This document shows positions 1-10,379 of a stretch of 64,000 bases of DNA, piece by piece. This DNA is from Nemania diffusa. Taxonomy: Eukaryota; Ascomycota; Sordariomycetes; Xylariales; Xylariaceae. The stretch spans positions 5,920,501 through 5,984,500 of the forward strand of contig JBBPUQ010000003.1 in NCBI GenBank assembly GCA_038501195.1, read 5' to 3'. Position 1 is the first letter of the stretch; every line of letters begins with the position of its first letter. Both the position numbers and the translations under genes were made by a program. The notes under the pieces are model-generated. The model saw nothing but the letters and a program-made list of their open reading frames with translations, ran no database searches and was not told the origin of the DNA.

Positions 1-605
1 CCCTGACATCTGATTTCCGTACCGGTTTCCTCCTCGGCACACCCCCGAACAAGCAGTGGTACGCCCAGGCTATGGGCACGCTCATCAGCGTGTTCCTCGC
101 CCCCGGCCTCTTCGTCCTCTTCACAACCGCCTACCCCTGCATTCTCAACGGCGACGAGAAGTGCGCGTTCGGCGTCCCCTCGGTGGCCGCCTGGGCCGCC
201 GTCGCACAGGCCGTCACAGACCCGTCGGTCCACATCCCCTGGACCTCGGGCATCTTCTCCATCGTCATGGCCATCGTCGTCGTGGCGCAGGTCGTGGTCC
301 GCCACTTCTACCTCGTGGGCGAGCGCGAGTGGGTGCGCGAGTACCTGCCCAACTGGGGCGCCATCGCGCTGTCGTTCGTGCTGCCGAGCCCCGTGTTCAC
401 GACGGCGTCGCTCTTCGGCGCCCTCGTCGCGTTCGCGTGGCGCAAGTGGAAGCTGTCGTCGTTCGAGCTCTACGGCTACGCCGTGGCCGCGGGCTTCATC
501 GCCGGCGAGGGTCTGGGTGGCGTTATTGGCGCCGTCCTGCAAATCGCTGGCGTCTCGGGTGATATCTTGGGCACGAACGCCGGCTGCCCTGCTAACTCTT
601 GTTAA
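1..605 (+). CDS. Oligopeptide transporter (OPT family), C-terminal part
   Basis: The frame is open from base 3 to a TAA at 603-605 and gives about 200 residues, so the gene starts left of the window. OPT proteins are plasma-membrane proton-coupled importers of small peptides or, in some branches, of metal chelates. The fragment has at least four hydrophobic segments. It includes TGFLLGTPPNKQWYAQ at the start, then a membrane segment followed by a short Cys-containing loop (YPCILNGDEKCAFG), and near the end GEGLGGVIGAVLQIAGV, a glycine-rich last helix typical of the fungal OPT carboxyl end. It stops with NAGCPANSC. Codons are strongly C/G at third positions, as in a well-expressed fungal gene. 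The family call is firm; the substrate cannot be inferred. Confidence 0.88.
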   Translation, partial: LTSDFRTGFLLGTPPNKQWYAQAMGTLISVFLAPGLFVLFTTAYPCILNGDEKCAFGVPSVAAWAAVAQAVTDPSVHIPWTSGIFSIVMAIVVVAQVVVRHFYLVGEREWVREYLPNWGAIALSFVLPSPVFTTASLFGALVAFAWRKWKLSSFELYGYAVAAGFIAGEGLGGVIGAVLQIAGVSGDILGTNAGCPANSC

Positions 606-1912
606 GCTGGTCGGCCCGAGGGGTGGTCGTGGATAGACGAGGAGACGAGGAATGCTATACCCCTGTTACGGTGAACGATGTAATGTTGTAGTCCATATAC
701 TAGATACCACCTCTCCTAATAGAGACATTGTCATGTTGAACACCGTTTTATCTTCTATGCAATTGTGTACCGATGTCGTGAGTGATGGAGAGGAGACATG
801 ATAGAAGATGCCATCCTCGGGGGCGAGATGGGGAGATAGGGTGATGAAGAGAGGATGGAAGAACCTCTCGCACTCATGCTGACTTGCCAAGAACCCCCCC
901 TCATCCTCGCATGTGTGTAACTGTCTGGAGATAGGTATATGTATGTCTGCGGCCTCGCATGGACAAATATCTCCAAGTTACTGGCAGGGTGAAAAGCTTC
1001 AGAAGGAAGCGAGGGACAGCTCGATAGATTCGGCATCATCAGGTAGCTGGTTGGATTTGTTTCTTGAGGTTCAATATTAATAGAAACAAAGAGTTTTAGT
1101 TGGGGAAGTGCATGAGTTCATTTCACGTGATGGGATGTCGAGCGTCGCATTAATCCTTCGCAGCCTGCCTACGAAAGTACATGAGGCATGTAGTATTGCT
1201 GCTTGTCTGGGTAAGAGGTCGTAAAGCACGATCCCCAGATATATTATGTTAGTGGGGATCAAAGAAAAAAAAATATATGAAGGTTCGTTGTTGTTAGCAA
1301 TGATTACAGGAGATAGTCGGAATATGAGATTTCCATACGTAAATTGTCAGCAAAGATGAAGATCTTATTCCGATGGTAACATGGGTGCCTGAACCAAACT
1401 AGAGGAGTTTGTGTTTAATTCCGAGGCCGTGGTTGATTGTGCTTGATGAGGAATATTGCCTAATCGGGAAATTAGCGCACCTACTTCCGCTAAGATCAAT
1501 CACCTCTGTGGCTGTGCTTTATAGGTACTTTAGGTAGGTACTGCTCCCCTCAGCAAGTGTTAAGATCTAAGATCTAGGTGTAGGCTCCTGTACGGCTATA
1601 GCCAACCATTCCTAATATAACATCCTTTTCCCTGTAGAATTCTTTCTAATGTGTGCGTGGCCTTTATTTAATCTACAGCTGTAAGCGGGTACCGCCCTCC
1701 TCACGGGTGGTAACCGGAATGATCCACCTTGGGGGTGCGTCACCATCTATATAGATTCATCTATTTAGAGCCCTTAGAGGCTTCTATCAGGTGAACAAGA
1801 AAGTTCTAAAGTATATTTGAAAATGATTAGTTCATTGCTATTTAACTAGCTGAGAGAGATACTAGTTATACCAGTCTAGGTAGACCAGTAAGCGATTAAA
1901 GCTAACTATCTA
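606..1912. other. Intergenic, between two gene 3' ends
   Basis: This holds the 3' flank of the transporter and the 3' flank of the minus-strand NLR, so the two genes converge. No ORF here has coding character. Around 1526-1542 there are copies of the AGGTAGGTAC-type motif that recurs in many intergenic stretches of the window. A short tandem AAGATCT pair lies near 1563-1575. Confidence 0.6.
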
Positions 1913-4900
1913 CTAGCTACCTAAGGTTGTCAACTCCACCAGATCTAAGTTTTCGATTAATAGCTGTATGGTTTTTTGATGCCTCTTTCCTACAGCCCGT
2001 AACAGTGCTGTCTGATTCAAATTATCTTTCAACTTAATATCGGCGCCGTTTTTAATTAATAGCTGCACAATGTCTTGATGCCCATTTTCTGCAGCCCATG
2101 ACAGTGGTGTCCGATAACAAGTATCTTTTGAGTCAACTTCGGCACCTTTCTCGATTAATAGCTGCACGATCTCTTGATGCCCTTTTTCTGCAGCCCATGA
2201 TAGTGGTGTCCGATGAAAATCATCTTTTGTGTCGACTTCGGCACCTTTTTCGATTAGTAGCTGCACGATCTCTTGATCCCTGTTTCTGGCAGCCCATGAC
2301 AGTGGTGTCTGATAAAAAGTATCTTTTGAGTCGACTTCGGCACCTTTTTCGATTAGTAGCTGCACGATCTCTTGATGCCTGTTTATGGCAGCCCATGACA
2401 GTGGTGTCCGATACCAAATATCTTTTGAGTCAACTTCGGCACCTTTCTCGATTAATAGCTGTAAGATCTTTTTACGCCCGTATCTGGCAGCCCACCATAG
2501 CGGTGCCTGACCATAACTTATCGAGTGGACGTCGGCGCCCTTTTCGGTTAGTAGCTGTGCGATCTCTTCATGCCCGTTTTCGGCAGCCCATGAAATCGGG
2601 TGCTGCCCTTTAAGAAATTTCAAGGCCTTTCCGTAACTGAGCATTGCAATAATGCTGTCAGACTCTGCTAAACCGTTTGGTAACTGTAGCAGGGCTTTAA
2701 CCGCTTCTCGGTGGCTATTCGCTAAAGCAGCGAAAAGGGGGTACGCGAGTCGTTCATCAGTATAGACTTGAGTGTCATGCCAACAAATGCTATCTATAAG
2801 CCTAGCAAAGTTATTTTCAGCAAGGATGTACGACAAACTTGCCGCTAATGTATGGCGACGTGTTCCATACTTTGCAAAAAGATTATCCAGATGGATCCAG
2901 GCCTTTAGATTGAACGAATTTAAAAAACCATGCTGAGGTAACTCGACCGCGGCAATATTGGCATGATAGAGGACTTGGCGTGTCGCATATTCAAGAAAAG
3001 GGAATTTCTTTGATACTTGTTGTCGCAGATCTTTTGCTTCCTCAGAAGAGGCTTTTGGAAGCTCTTGGTTGTCTGTAATGCGATTTGGGATATCTGTCAG
3101 AAAGTATGCGTAACAACATTTCTTTAGCTGATCATGGCTCAGGCTTTCGAAATTTGTCCCGAGGTTGGGCCATAACTCATAAATACCTCCATCTTTCAAC
3201 AAGAAATCTCGTACGGATTCGTGGATAAATTGGACAGTCCGCGCTCTTGACTTAGTGATCTCAGCAAGCCCTTTAGAGGAATTACAAACGAAGTTGTTCA
3301 TATCGTCTGCTGTGATGTGTTCGGGGTCCCATTCAGCTAGATTTTCGGGTGTCGGATCTAGTCCAGCCACTACCGCATAGTAAAATTCCTCGGGTTTCAT
3401 CGGGCGCCTCGCATAAAGTATCCATTGAATTGATAGTAATAGGTCAGCCATATTTTTGTTGTCTCGTCTCAAAATGTCTTTAAACAATTCGCTTAGTTCG
3501 GAAGGTGTCTCTTGAAGCCGTTTCTTAACTGCAAAGATGCGGCCCCGTTGAAATTCTTCGTTAAGGATGTTAACAACGAGTACAACCCACATAAAAACGC
3601 CAGCTGCCTTTTGGAGAAGCTCAGCTCTGACTGACTCAACGTTTTTACCCTTTCCTGCTTGAAGCTTGCTTTGAACGTAATTTTCTAAGTCTTGGCTGTG
3701 ACCAGGTTGATCTTCTAATGTCAATGTCTCGCCATTCTGGATGGAAATCGTCGGATAGTGGCGGCTTGAAAAGCAGATATAAAGCTTTCCTTCGTTATCT
3801 AGAGCGGATTGTCCGAGTTGTTCAAAGTATTCTACCATGTCCCGAACTTGCGATTCGCCACATTCATCCAGGGCGTCAACAAAGCACGTTACTCGCCGTC
3901 GTCCAAGTTGAGCAATAGCAGCGGAGAAAAGGCTCTGGAGGGCCTCAATCTCCCATAAACTATTGTCGCTATGACCTTGAACAAAGCGGCTAGGTATATC
4001 GAGCACTTCTTGGAGGTCCGGTAGCTTCTCCAGTAACTGAAGCAACAGTGAGCGGTACATTCCTTGTGTTGACTTCTCCAAACCATCCCCTCTGGCATTA
4101 AAGAAAAATGAGATAGTAGTATCACTGTTTCCTAGTGCACGCGTATATATAAACTTCATGATTGTTGACTTTCCAGCGCCAGGCTTGCCATGAATCCATA
4201 GGAAACCGTGATGTTGAGGAAACTCAGCGGGAGTCAACCATTTTATATAGCTGGAATGGCTCAGTAGCCATGCGCATGTCTTGCCATAGGCGGATTTGAT
4301 ATTTGAATGTCGCGCGTCGATCTTCTCAAATGATAATGAATTCATTAGAAGTTGCCGGTGCGCTCGCACCGCTTCCCCTATTAGTACGTTAGCAAAGCCT
4401 GAACTCATTTATGACAGGGCACACATACTCGTTCGGGCTGCTTCGGTTCCTATCGTGGGTATGACGGAGAGAAGTTCCTTCGCGTATGCCGCTGCAGTAG
4501 CAGATGCATATTTCTGCCATTGCTTGCTCTTGTGAGAATCTGAGTAGTCACAAATACCACGAATAACTAGGCATTGAAGGCTCTCCATCAGGCCAGCTGC
4601 CTCCATCTCAAAACATATGGCGTTGAATCTCCGTGCCAGCTGGTTCCTTGTCTGGGCGTGTTTTATGACTTGGTTGCCAGACGCGATGATTCCGTAATGA
4701 ATCATTGGGCTATTGTCCCGGGGACGTCGGGTTACCAATTCTGATTTATTGCAATCATTACAGTTTTGAGTTGATTCAGCGTGATCGTAGGTGTCGTTGA
4801 ATAGTAAGTCCTCAAGTGATTCTCGATTTCCGTACGATCTCATGGTTGGGTACCGCTCCACCATTTGGGTAATAATGGCGGAGATCTTCGAGTGTTCCCC

Positions 4901-5470
4901 TTCGTGTTTCCCCCGCAACGTTGAAACAGCTGTCCCGATTGCTTGTAAAGGCTTGTATGTAGCACCTGTCAGTTGGAAGCCAGACTGGGTAGTCTTGCCC
5001 AAGTCGTACTGCACCACCCCCGTGCTAACCACAACGTCGCCAAGCCGTATGTTGACTTTTACAGGGACGCCGCCGCCAATCCCAACCATCAGGAATGTTT
5101 GTATAGAGGGAAAGGTTCGGCGCATATTACTCGCCACAGTGGCTGCATTATTAGTGCCATACCCATTTGTCGGTAAACACGCAATGACAACGTTATGGTG
5201 ATGAAGGCTGCCTAAGGTATACGTGTTACTATCGTTCGGGTTCTGGCCTAGATTGTCGTGAATAGTGTCTAGCATAGACCTTGCGGCCGCCAGCTCGATA
5301 TGAAGAGCGCAGACCCAGCCGACAGTATAGTCGTCGACTGTAAACCCTGTCCGACGTGAGCCCTCATTGTAGGTTTCGCAATCGCGCTTTCTTCGTTTTG
5401 ACTCGGTCGGCGTTGGATTCTCTTCATCGGCAGGACGTTTATTTGATATTGATATCGGGTTTTCTTGCAT
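1913..5470 (-). CDS. NLR-type STAND protein: PNP/UDP phosphorylase - NACHT - ankyrin
   Basis: Two exons (5470-4429 and 4377-1913) give 1168 residues. Residues about 48-335 form a purine/uridine phosphorylase-like domain (GWVCALHIELAAA, VGIGGGVP, FEMEAAGLM, RGICDYSDSHK). A NACHT NTPase follows, with Walker A GKPGAGKST at about 411-419 and Walker B FVDALDE at about 513-519. The C terminus, from about 935, carries seven or so ankyrin repeats, several almost identical (TPLSWAA...EIVQLLIEKGAEVD). Fungal proteins of this design are NOD-like receptors linked to non-self recognition and programmed cell death, and PNP effectors in related defence proteins attack nucleotides (family knowledge). Unspliced, the frame shows a TAA immediately followed by ATG at 4406-4411. 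Both lie in the 51-nt intron and vanish on splicing, which joins EAART to REAVRAHRQLLMNSL, the usual linker. A degraded or alternatively spliced gene is possible but not needed. Confidence 0.88.
2047..2475 (-). repeat. 99-bp tandem repeat coding for near-identical ankyrin units
   Basis: Within the NLR, about four to five successive units repeat with a 99-bp period (33 residues, one ankyrin repeat). Recognisable anchors, for example GTGGTGTCCGATA in plus orientation, recur near 2104, 2203, 2401 and, slightly changed, 2302. Differences between units are few and cluster in the variable tip positions (ENGH/NRHQ/NRDQ/EKGH and CYR/FHR/FYQ/WYR). Upstream units, towards 2590, are more diverged. Confidence 0.85.
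4378..4428 (-). other. 51-nt frame-preserving intron containing a stop codon
   Basis: On the minus strand the intron starts GTATGT at 4428 and ends TAATAG at 4378, with GCTAAC as a branch site about 12 nt before the acceptor. All three signals match the other introns in the window. Its length is a multiple of three, so both the spliced and the unspliced frame continue; the unspliced form contains one TAA. Removing it gives an uninterrupted 1168-residue NLR. Confidence 0.85.
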
Positions 5471-6787
5471 ACCTGATCTTGATTAGGTCGAATGTCTATC
5501 GAGCCCGCGGATATAGATTGTAAGCATAGAAACGAGATGATATTTAGAGATAGGAAAGTCTCATTTAGCGAACAACGAGGATAATAAAAGCAGACGGCCT
5601 GCTTCTGCCTTGAAGCCTGACGAGAGCCCTGTGTTGAGGCGCATGGCTGGCAAAGCCACTGCTACGTTGTAGCGGAGAAAAACATAGAACGCTGATTAGT
5701 CGGGCAACAGGACCGTCTGCAGTAAGATATGACATCCTTGCTTTTTCTGGCAAATTTCTTATTATGCGAGGAAAGCTGACGCTGTAGCCTAGATTATTTC
5801 GGCTGGGAAGAGATTAGAGGCAAGCGGACAGGCATAGCAATTGTAGGCCAGCGACGATGACTGCTAAGGTTTGACTATAATGCGTACATACCTAGGTAGG
5901 TTTCGAACGCACGTTACCGCTCTGCCGTGACTTGGCAAATAATTAGGTACCTTAATGTTGTATATTCAACATCTATATAACTTTAATATAATAAGCAAAT
6001 AAGAATTACTAAGTAATTTCTTTTAGTTATTCCTAGCAACCTCGTTGTGATCACGTTGGTTTTCGTTTTCATTCATGTAAAGGGAGCGACATCCAGTCGC
6101 TCACCAGAGAAAGTGGCTTAGTGGTTAAAGCATAGAGCGAAAGCCTCACTTTTTATGTAGGTGTTAGATATTATGATATTAATTTATCGCGGATACGCGT
6201 AGAGGCACTTGAACGATACACGATGACTTAGGTACATATGTTTGCGGTTCATATGTAATTCGAGCATGCTTGATGTTTTAGGCTGCATTTTTGTGAACTT
6301 GTCGAGTTGTTATACTTAGATCCGCAACTTCTACTCATTTTTCTTCAGTAATAAGATCATTGAAGATCAATTATTAAACAACCCCAATATTTGAATATAT
6401 ATGTGTACAAGCTATCAGATTTAGCTATTTCTCTGAGCAAAAGCGGCGAGGGCGCTAAGCCAAATTGGGGCATAAAGATGCCCCACTATCCCATCGCGTT
6501 AAGACGCGGTAGTGATACTAAAGTCGCTATTTCTACTGTATTACCTATTACCACTTTATCTTCCCCTCCTCCTTGCAGCCTCACAGCCTCGCACTCTCCC
6601 CCTGAACATCGATTCTTTGCTTGCCGAGTCAGCCAAAAACGAGAATTTAGTCGATACGCCCCATCTCAATGTGCCATGTTGGACAATCCTCGGCGGCGAA
6701 GTCGGCGATAGCGATTGTCTATCCCCCTGCTCTACAGTACAATAGTAGGTTGGGTATAAGCGAGACCACTCCCTCCCTTCAATTCCG
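5471..6787. other. Divergent promoter region (NLR / 6788 gene)
   Basis: The NLR starts leftwards at 5470 and the next gene starts rightwards at 6788, so about 1.3 kb serves both. It is moderately A+T-rich near 5940-6010. It contains copies of the dispersed motif (ACCTAGGTAGGT near 5890, AGGTACCT near 5944). Pyrimidine-rich stretches precede the 6788 start (6540-6600). No gene of its own is supported. Confidence 0.55.
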
Positions 6788-9367
6788 ATGCCGCCGGTTC
6801 AGAATACCTTCTCTATTGTTCCCGACGTGGTCTCCGGCCTAAATGGCAATCTCGATAGCTATGCTGGTGGCGCGAATGCTCGCACGAGCAGACCCCCCAT
6901 GACCTCGAAGCAGGTCAAAAAGGCATATCAGAAAGCGAACAAGGGACCCAAGATCTCCAAGGCCGAGCAACGCCGCATAGAGCTGTTTGAGCAGGATCGC
7001 ATCAGGAAAGAGTTCGAGAAGGAGAAGAGCCAAGCTCGCGCGAGGGCCGCCCGCGACAAGAAGAAGGAGAAGGAAGAGAAGCAACGCGCTGAGAGGAAGA
7101 AAAAGGGTCTACCTTTGGTCGATGCTCGACCCTCCCAGGATACCATCGCCCGCTTTGCTCGCGCCAAACCGAAGAGCCGGAAGGATGACAGCATCTCGCT
7201 GTTGAGTGGAAGCGAGAGGGATAATCGGAGCTTATCTCCAACGCACCCCCGTCATAATTCTAAGAACTCAGATCAGATCCCAGAATTCGACGAATCAGAT
7301 AAAGAGAACGAGAAGATCGAAAAGGAACCTCCTCCATTACAGCCGGTACTCGCAGACAGTAGTCATGGCATAGGTTGCAAATCTGCTAGCCTATGCGACG
7401 ACGCAGAACCCCCGAGCAAGAAACGGAAGGTCAATGTGCCAGAGGAAAAATATGAAGATGTCCATCTTTTCCCTGTAGCCAACGAAGTGGTTTCATTGTC
7501 ACCAAAGCTAGATACAAAAGAAGATGTCATCAGTGACCATGCAAAAGAAAACACCACACCTAGCTTGGAACGGGAACGGGCTGAGCTGAATGTGGACGAT
7601 AGTTTTTCAACTATCGATCTTAACGAGGAGGACCTGTTTGACGACTTATTTCAAGAAATAGAGGTCAGACCTAGTAATCTGAATGCGCCAGAAACGACGA
7701 TATCTAGTCAGCGACAAGATAAAAGCCCGCCAACTAAACCCCCTCTATACAAACCGCCTGAAGACTACGTGCGATCTCCTAATAAAATCGAGAGGCCGCT
7801 ACCCTGCTCAAATCAGGTAGTTCGACCGACAGAACCATCATCATCCCCCTATATGGCGGTTCTTCTACCCAAGCCCGTCCCTGGCACAGTGAATACACCG
7901 CGTCAAAACCCCTTACCTGAACAAGCAAAGCGAGTCTTGACACCCCCTCTCGCTGTCCCTCCGACCTCGAGTGTGCGAAAATCACAACCGACTTTTCTAG
8001 GCTTAGATTCTTGTCGTAATTCTAGAACCCCTATGGCGCCACCTACGGTTCCACCAAAGTTCAAGTTTTCTAAGCAAGTCTCTGCTGGCTCTCCAAGGAC
8101 TCCTCAGTTTCTTAAGCCCCCACTACCTCTTGCTCGCACTCCCGCTACAGGACCCGGAAATTCTCGTATATCCAAGCCGAAACAAGTCCCAGAGACCACA
8201 CTGCCGCCAAGCACGCAGTTATTTGTTCTCAACCACCTCGATGATTTTTTCCCTAGCCCATCCCAGGAGGTACGGGAAATCTTTGATGAACCACGAAGGA
8301 AATATGCTCGCGATGAAAGTAAAGCTTCCAAGCCGAAGCCGAATATTCCAAAAACGCTGGCTACACCATACAATCGGAGGGTAGTTCCAACAGCAGGCAT
8401 CGACCTAAGGGGCTCCCGTCATATCCAGCAGATCAGCAGCCGTCCCGAGCCTCAGAAAGCTATAGTCCAGCCATCTATACAACCTGTACCTCAAAACACA
8501 TCGAGTATATGTGACATGCCCTTCTTTTCTACGCAAGACTTGCTATTATCCTCCCAGGACCTCAAAGATATCGAGGAAGACCCTCTACCAACACCTAAGG
8601 CTCAACCTTCAAAAGACTACGTCAAACCACGAGACGCACCCCGTCGCTCTCCAAAACAATTATTTACTTCAACTTGCCGGGAGCTGCGCTACAAATGCGC
8701 CATCGAGCGACACAGAACAGCGCAATGGGAAGGTCCTAGCGCTCGGCAGAAAGCCCGCGAGGAACTGGACCGGATTCAGGCGCTGGAAGACGAGCGACTC
8801 AAGGCACTTCTCGCCAATCCGGACGAAGAATGGGAAGAGAATAATGATGATATAGTTGTTTCTAATGGAAGTTGCACTACTAAACTAGACGCAACGAGGA
8901 GTGGATCACCCACTACGCGGTTTCATAACACTTCTACGCCCCCGGCCCAACCTCCCGGCCCCGTCCGTCCTGACAGAAGTGCGCGTAGCTCGGCCCCGAT
9001 GGCAGAAGACACGGCACTAGATTCACGAAAGCAGCCTGATGCGCAGGCATCGAGACCGAAAGTGGAGAGTGGAAATGGCGGGACATGCCAGCGGAACGGA
9101 CGGCCTAAGGGCTCGTACGAGGCAATGCTGGAATTACTCGCTAAGGGACCGAAGCAGAAGCCAGGCGCGCGCGTGGAGAAGAACGCCGACGTAAATATCG
9201 GAGATAAAAATGGAAAAAGCCACTACCGAGTTGGACATGCCGACCAGAGGGACCAGACACCCGAAGAGTTCCACGCCATGATGACAGTCATCCCTGGGTC
9301 CCAGGAGACGGACTACGGCTTTGGAGAGGAATGGGACGATGACGATTTGCTATGTGGTATGGTTTGA
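6788..9367 (+). CDS. Low-complexity nuclear-type protein of unknown function
   Basis: An uninterrupted 859-residue frame; ATG at 6788 follows a pyrimidine-rich leader and is the first in frame. I do not recognise a named family. Visible features: a basic, highly charged N-terminal helix region (about residues 41-107, rich in K, E and R, probably coiled coil); a basic cluster PPSKKRKVN at 208-216 that resembles a classical monopartite nuclear localisation signal; long Pro/Ser/Thr-rich disordered stretches (about 310-620); a compact charged segment containing RELRYKCAIERHRTAQWEG and KAREELDRIQALEDERLK (about residues 635-680), the best candidate for a conserved domain; and an acidic C-terminal end. 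Nuclear location is inferred from the basic cluster only. The gene converges on the HAM1-like gene. Confidence 0.8.
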   Translation: MPPVQNTFSIVPDVVSGLNGNLDSYAGGANARTSRPPMTSKQVKKAYQKANKGPKISKAEQRRIELFEQDRIRKEFEKEKSQARARAARDKKKEKEEKQRAERKKKGLPLVDARPSQDTIARFARAKPKSRKDDSISLLSGSERDNRSLSPTHPRHNSKNSDQIPEFDESDKENEKIEKEPPPLQPVLADSSHGIGCKSASLCDDAEPPSKKRKVNVPEEKYEDVHLFPVANEVVSLSPKLDTKEDVISDHAKENTTPSLERERAELNVDDSFSTIDLNEEDLFDDLFQEIEVRPSNLNAPETTISSQRQDKSPPTKPPLYKPPEDYVRSPNKIERPLPCSNQVVRPTEPSSSPYMAVLLPKPVPGTVNTPRQNPLPEQAKRVLTPPLAVPPTSSVRKSQPTFLGLDSCRNSRTPMAPPTVPPKFKFSKQVSAGSPRTPQFLKPPLPLARTPATGPGNSRISKPKQVPETTLPPSTQLFVLNHLDDFFPSPSQEVREIFDEPRRKYARDESKASKPKPNIPKTLATPYNRRVVPTAGIDLRGSRHIQQISSRPEPQKAIVQPSIQPVPQNTSSICDMPFFSTQDLLLSSQDLKDIEEDPLPTPKAQPSKDYVKPRDAPRRSPKQLFTSTCRELRYKCAIERHRTAQWEGPSARQKAREELDRIQALEDERLKALLANPDEEWEENNDDIVVSNGSCTTKLDATRSGSPTTRFHNTSTPPAQPPGPVRPDRSARSSAPMAEDTALDSRKQPDAQASRPKVESGNGGTCQRNGRPKGSYEAMLELLAKGPKQKPGARVEKNADVNIGDKNGKSHYRVGHADQRDQTPEEFHAMMTVIPGSQETDYGFGEEWDDDDLLCGMV

Positions 9368-10379
9368 TACGACACGACACTGGACTTTCGATATATATGT
9401 TTCCTCCCCTGCATTGCGAATATCATGCTGTTAGGTGGGTAAATGGATTACCTACCTAGGTACAAGGCGCCTGTGACTTATTAGGGTTTCACGATTGCGA
9501 TGCATTGCAATTCTGATGCATTTCTCATGGGTGTTGGTGGGCGGTTATTGATTTTATCTGCATAGCCTTGCTGGGTTGGGAACGAATAGCGGATTATACT
9601 AGACATGCCTAGACATGCCTAGACAATACTTATATAGTATATGGAGTATACCCATGTTGGAATATTTATTATGCCTGCATAGTATGATATCCATATTGAC
9701 CCTGTGATGAACATGTAGTGTTGGTAGGATCTCCTTACCTAGCGAGTACTTAACCTACTATGTACAACCCGTATAGTCCAAGTCCTACATTCATGCCTGG
9801 TTTCATTGACTAATAGGATTTAGCTGATAGGCTATCCAGGCGGTATGGCGCAATTCTCTCGTTCGGAATTCGGAGTTTTGCTTAATACGAACAACCTAAC
9901 CCCCTATTCTCAAGTCGGAGTCGGACTGCTTGTGGCTGAGAGTTGTTTCGATGTAGCTACGTTGTTGTTAGACGAGTTCTTATGCGTGTGTAGTGATCTA
10001 TCTCGATAGGGAACTAGAATAAGAATTCATTATATGGCTAAGCAGATGCCATACACGAAACATTAACTGAAGCATTATGCCAATGATCAAATGTGGTTAA
10101 GTATTACTTGATTATATCCTAGCCTAAGCTCCCATCCTATCCCTATTCCTGTTCAACCCTATGCATTAATAGAGACGGGATAAAGTACAGCATTCCCTAA
10201 CAAAAGAAAAGACAAAGTGTCGACGGCGCGAAAGCCATCATCATGGTAAGTACTTGAGGTAGGTATCATATTCATAATTCCATGCCGTCCTGTCCAACCT
10301 TCCTTTCCCCCCAAAAAATCCTTCATTTTTTTCATTTTGATTCCGTTTTAACCTAGGCAGGTAAGTAGTGCCTCACCGT
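9368..10379. other. Convergent intergenic region
   Basis: This lies between the 3' ends of the 6788 gene and the minus-strand HAM1-like gene. It has a short tandem repeat of TAGACATGCC (2.5 copies near 9600-9625) and a clear copy of the dispersed motif, ACCTACCTAGGTAC, near 9450. No gene is seen. Confidence 0.55.

Noticed and set aside
2098..2613. Plus-strand open frame with repeats
   Set aside because: Antisense shadow of the ankyrin repeats; the periodicity comes from the minus-strand coding sequence.
4409..5470. Separate phosphorylase gene ending in its own stop codon just before a NACHT gene
   Set aside because: The stop and the next ATG lie inside a 51-nt intron with good donor, branch and acceptor; splicing joins both parts in the order usual for the family.
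6110..6160. tRNA-like A box (TGGCTTAGTGG)
   Set aside because: No B box, T arm or pairing acceptor stem follows at a suitable distance.
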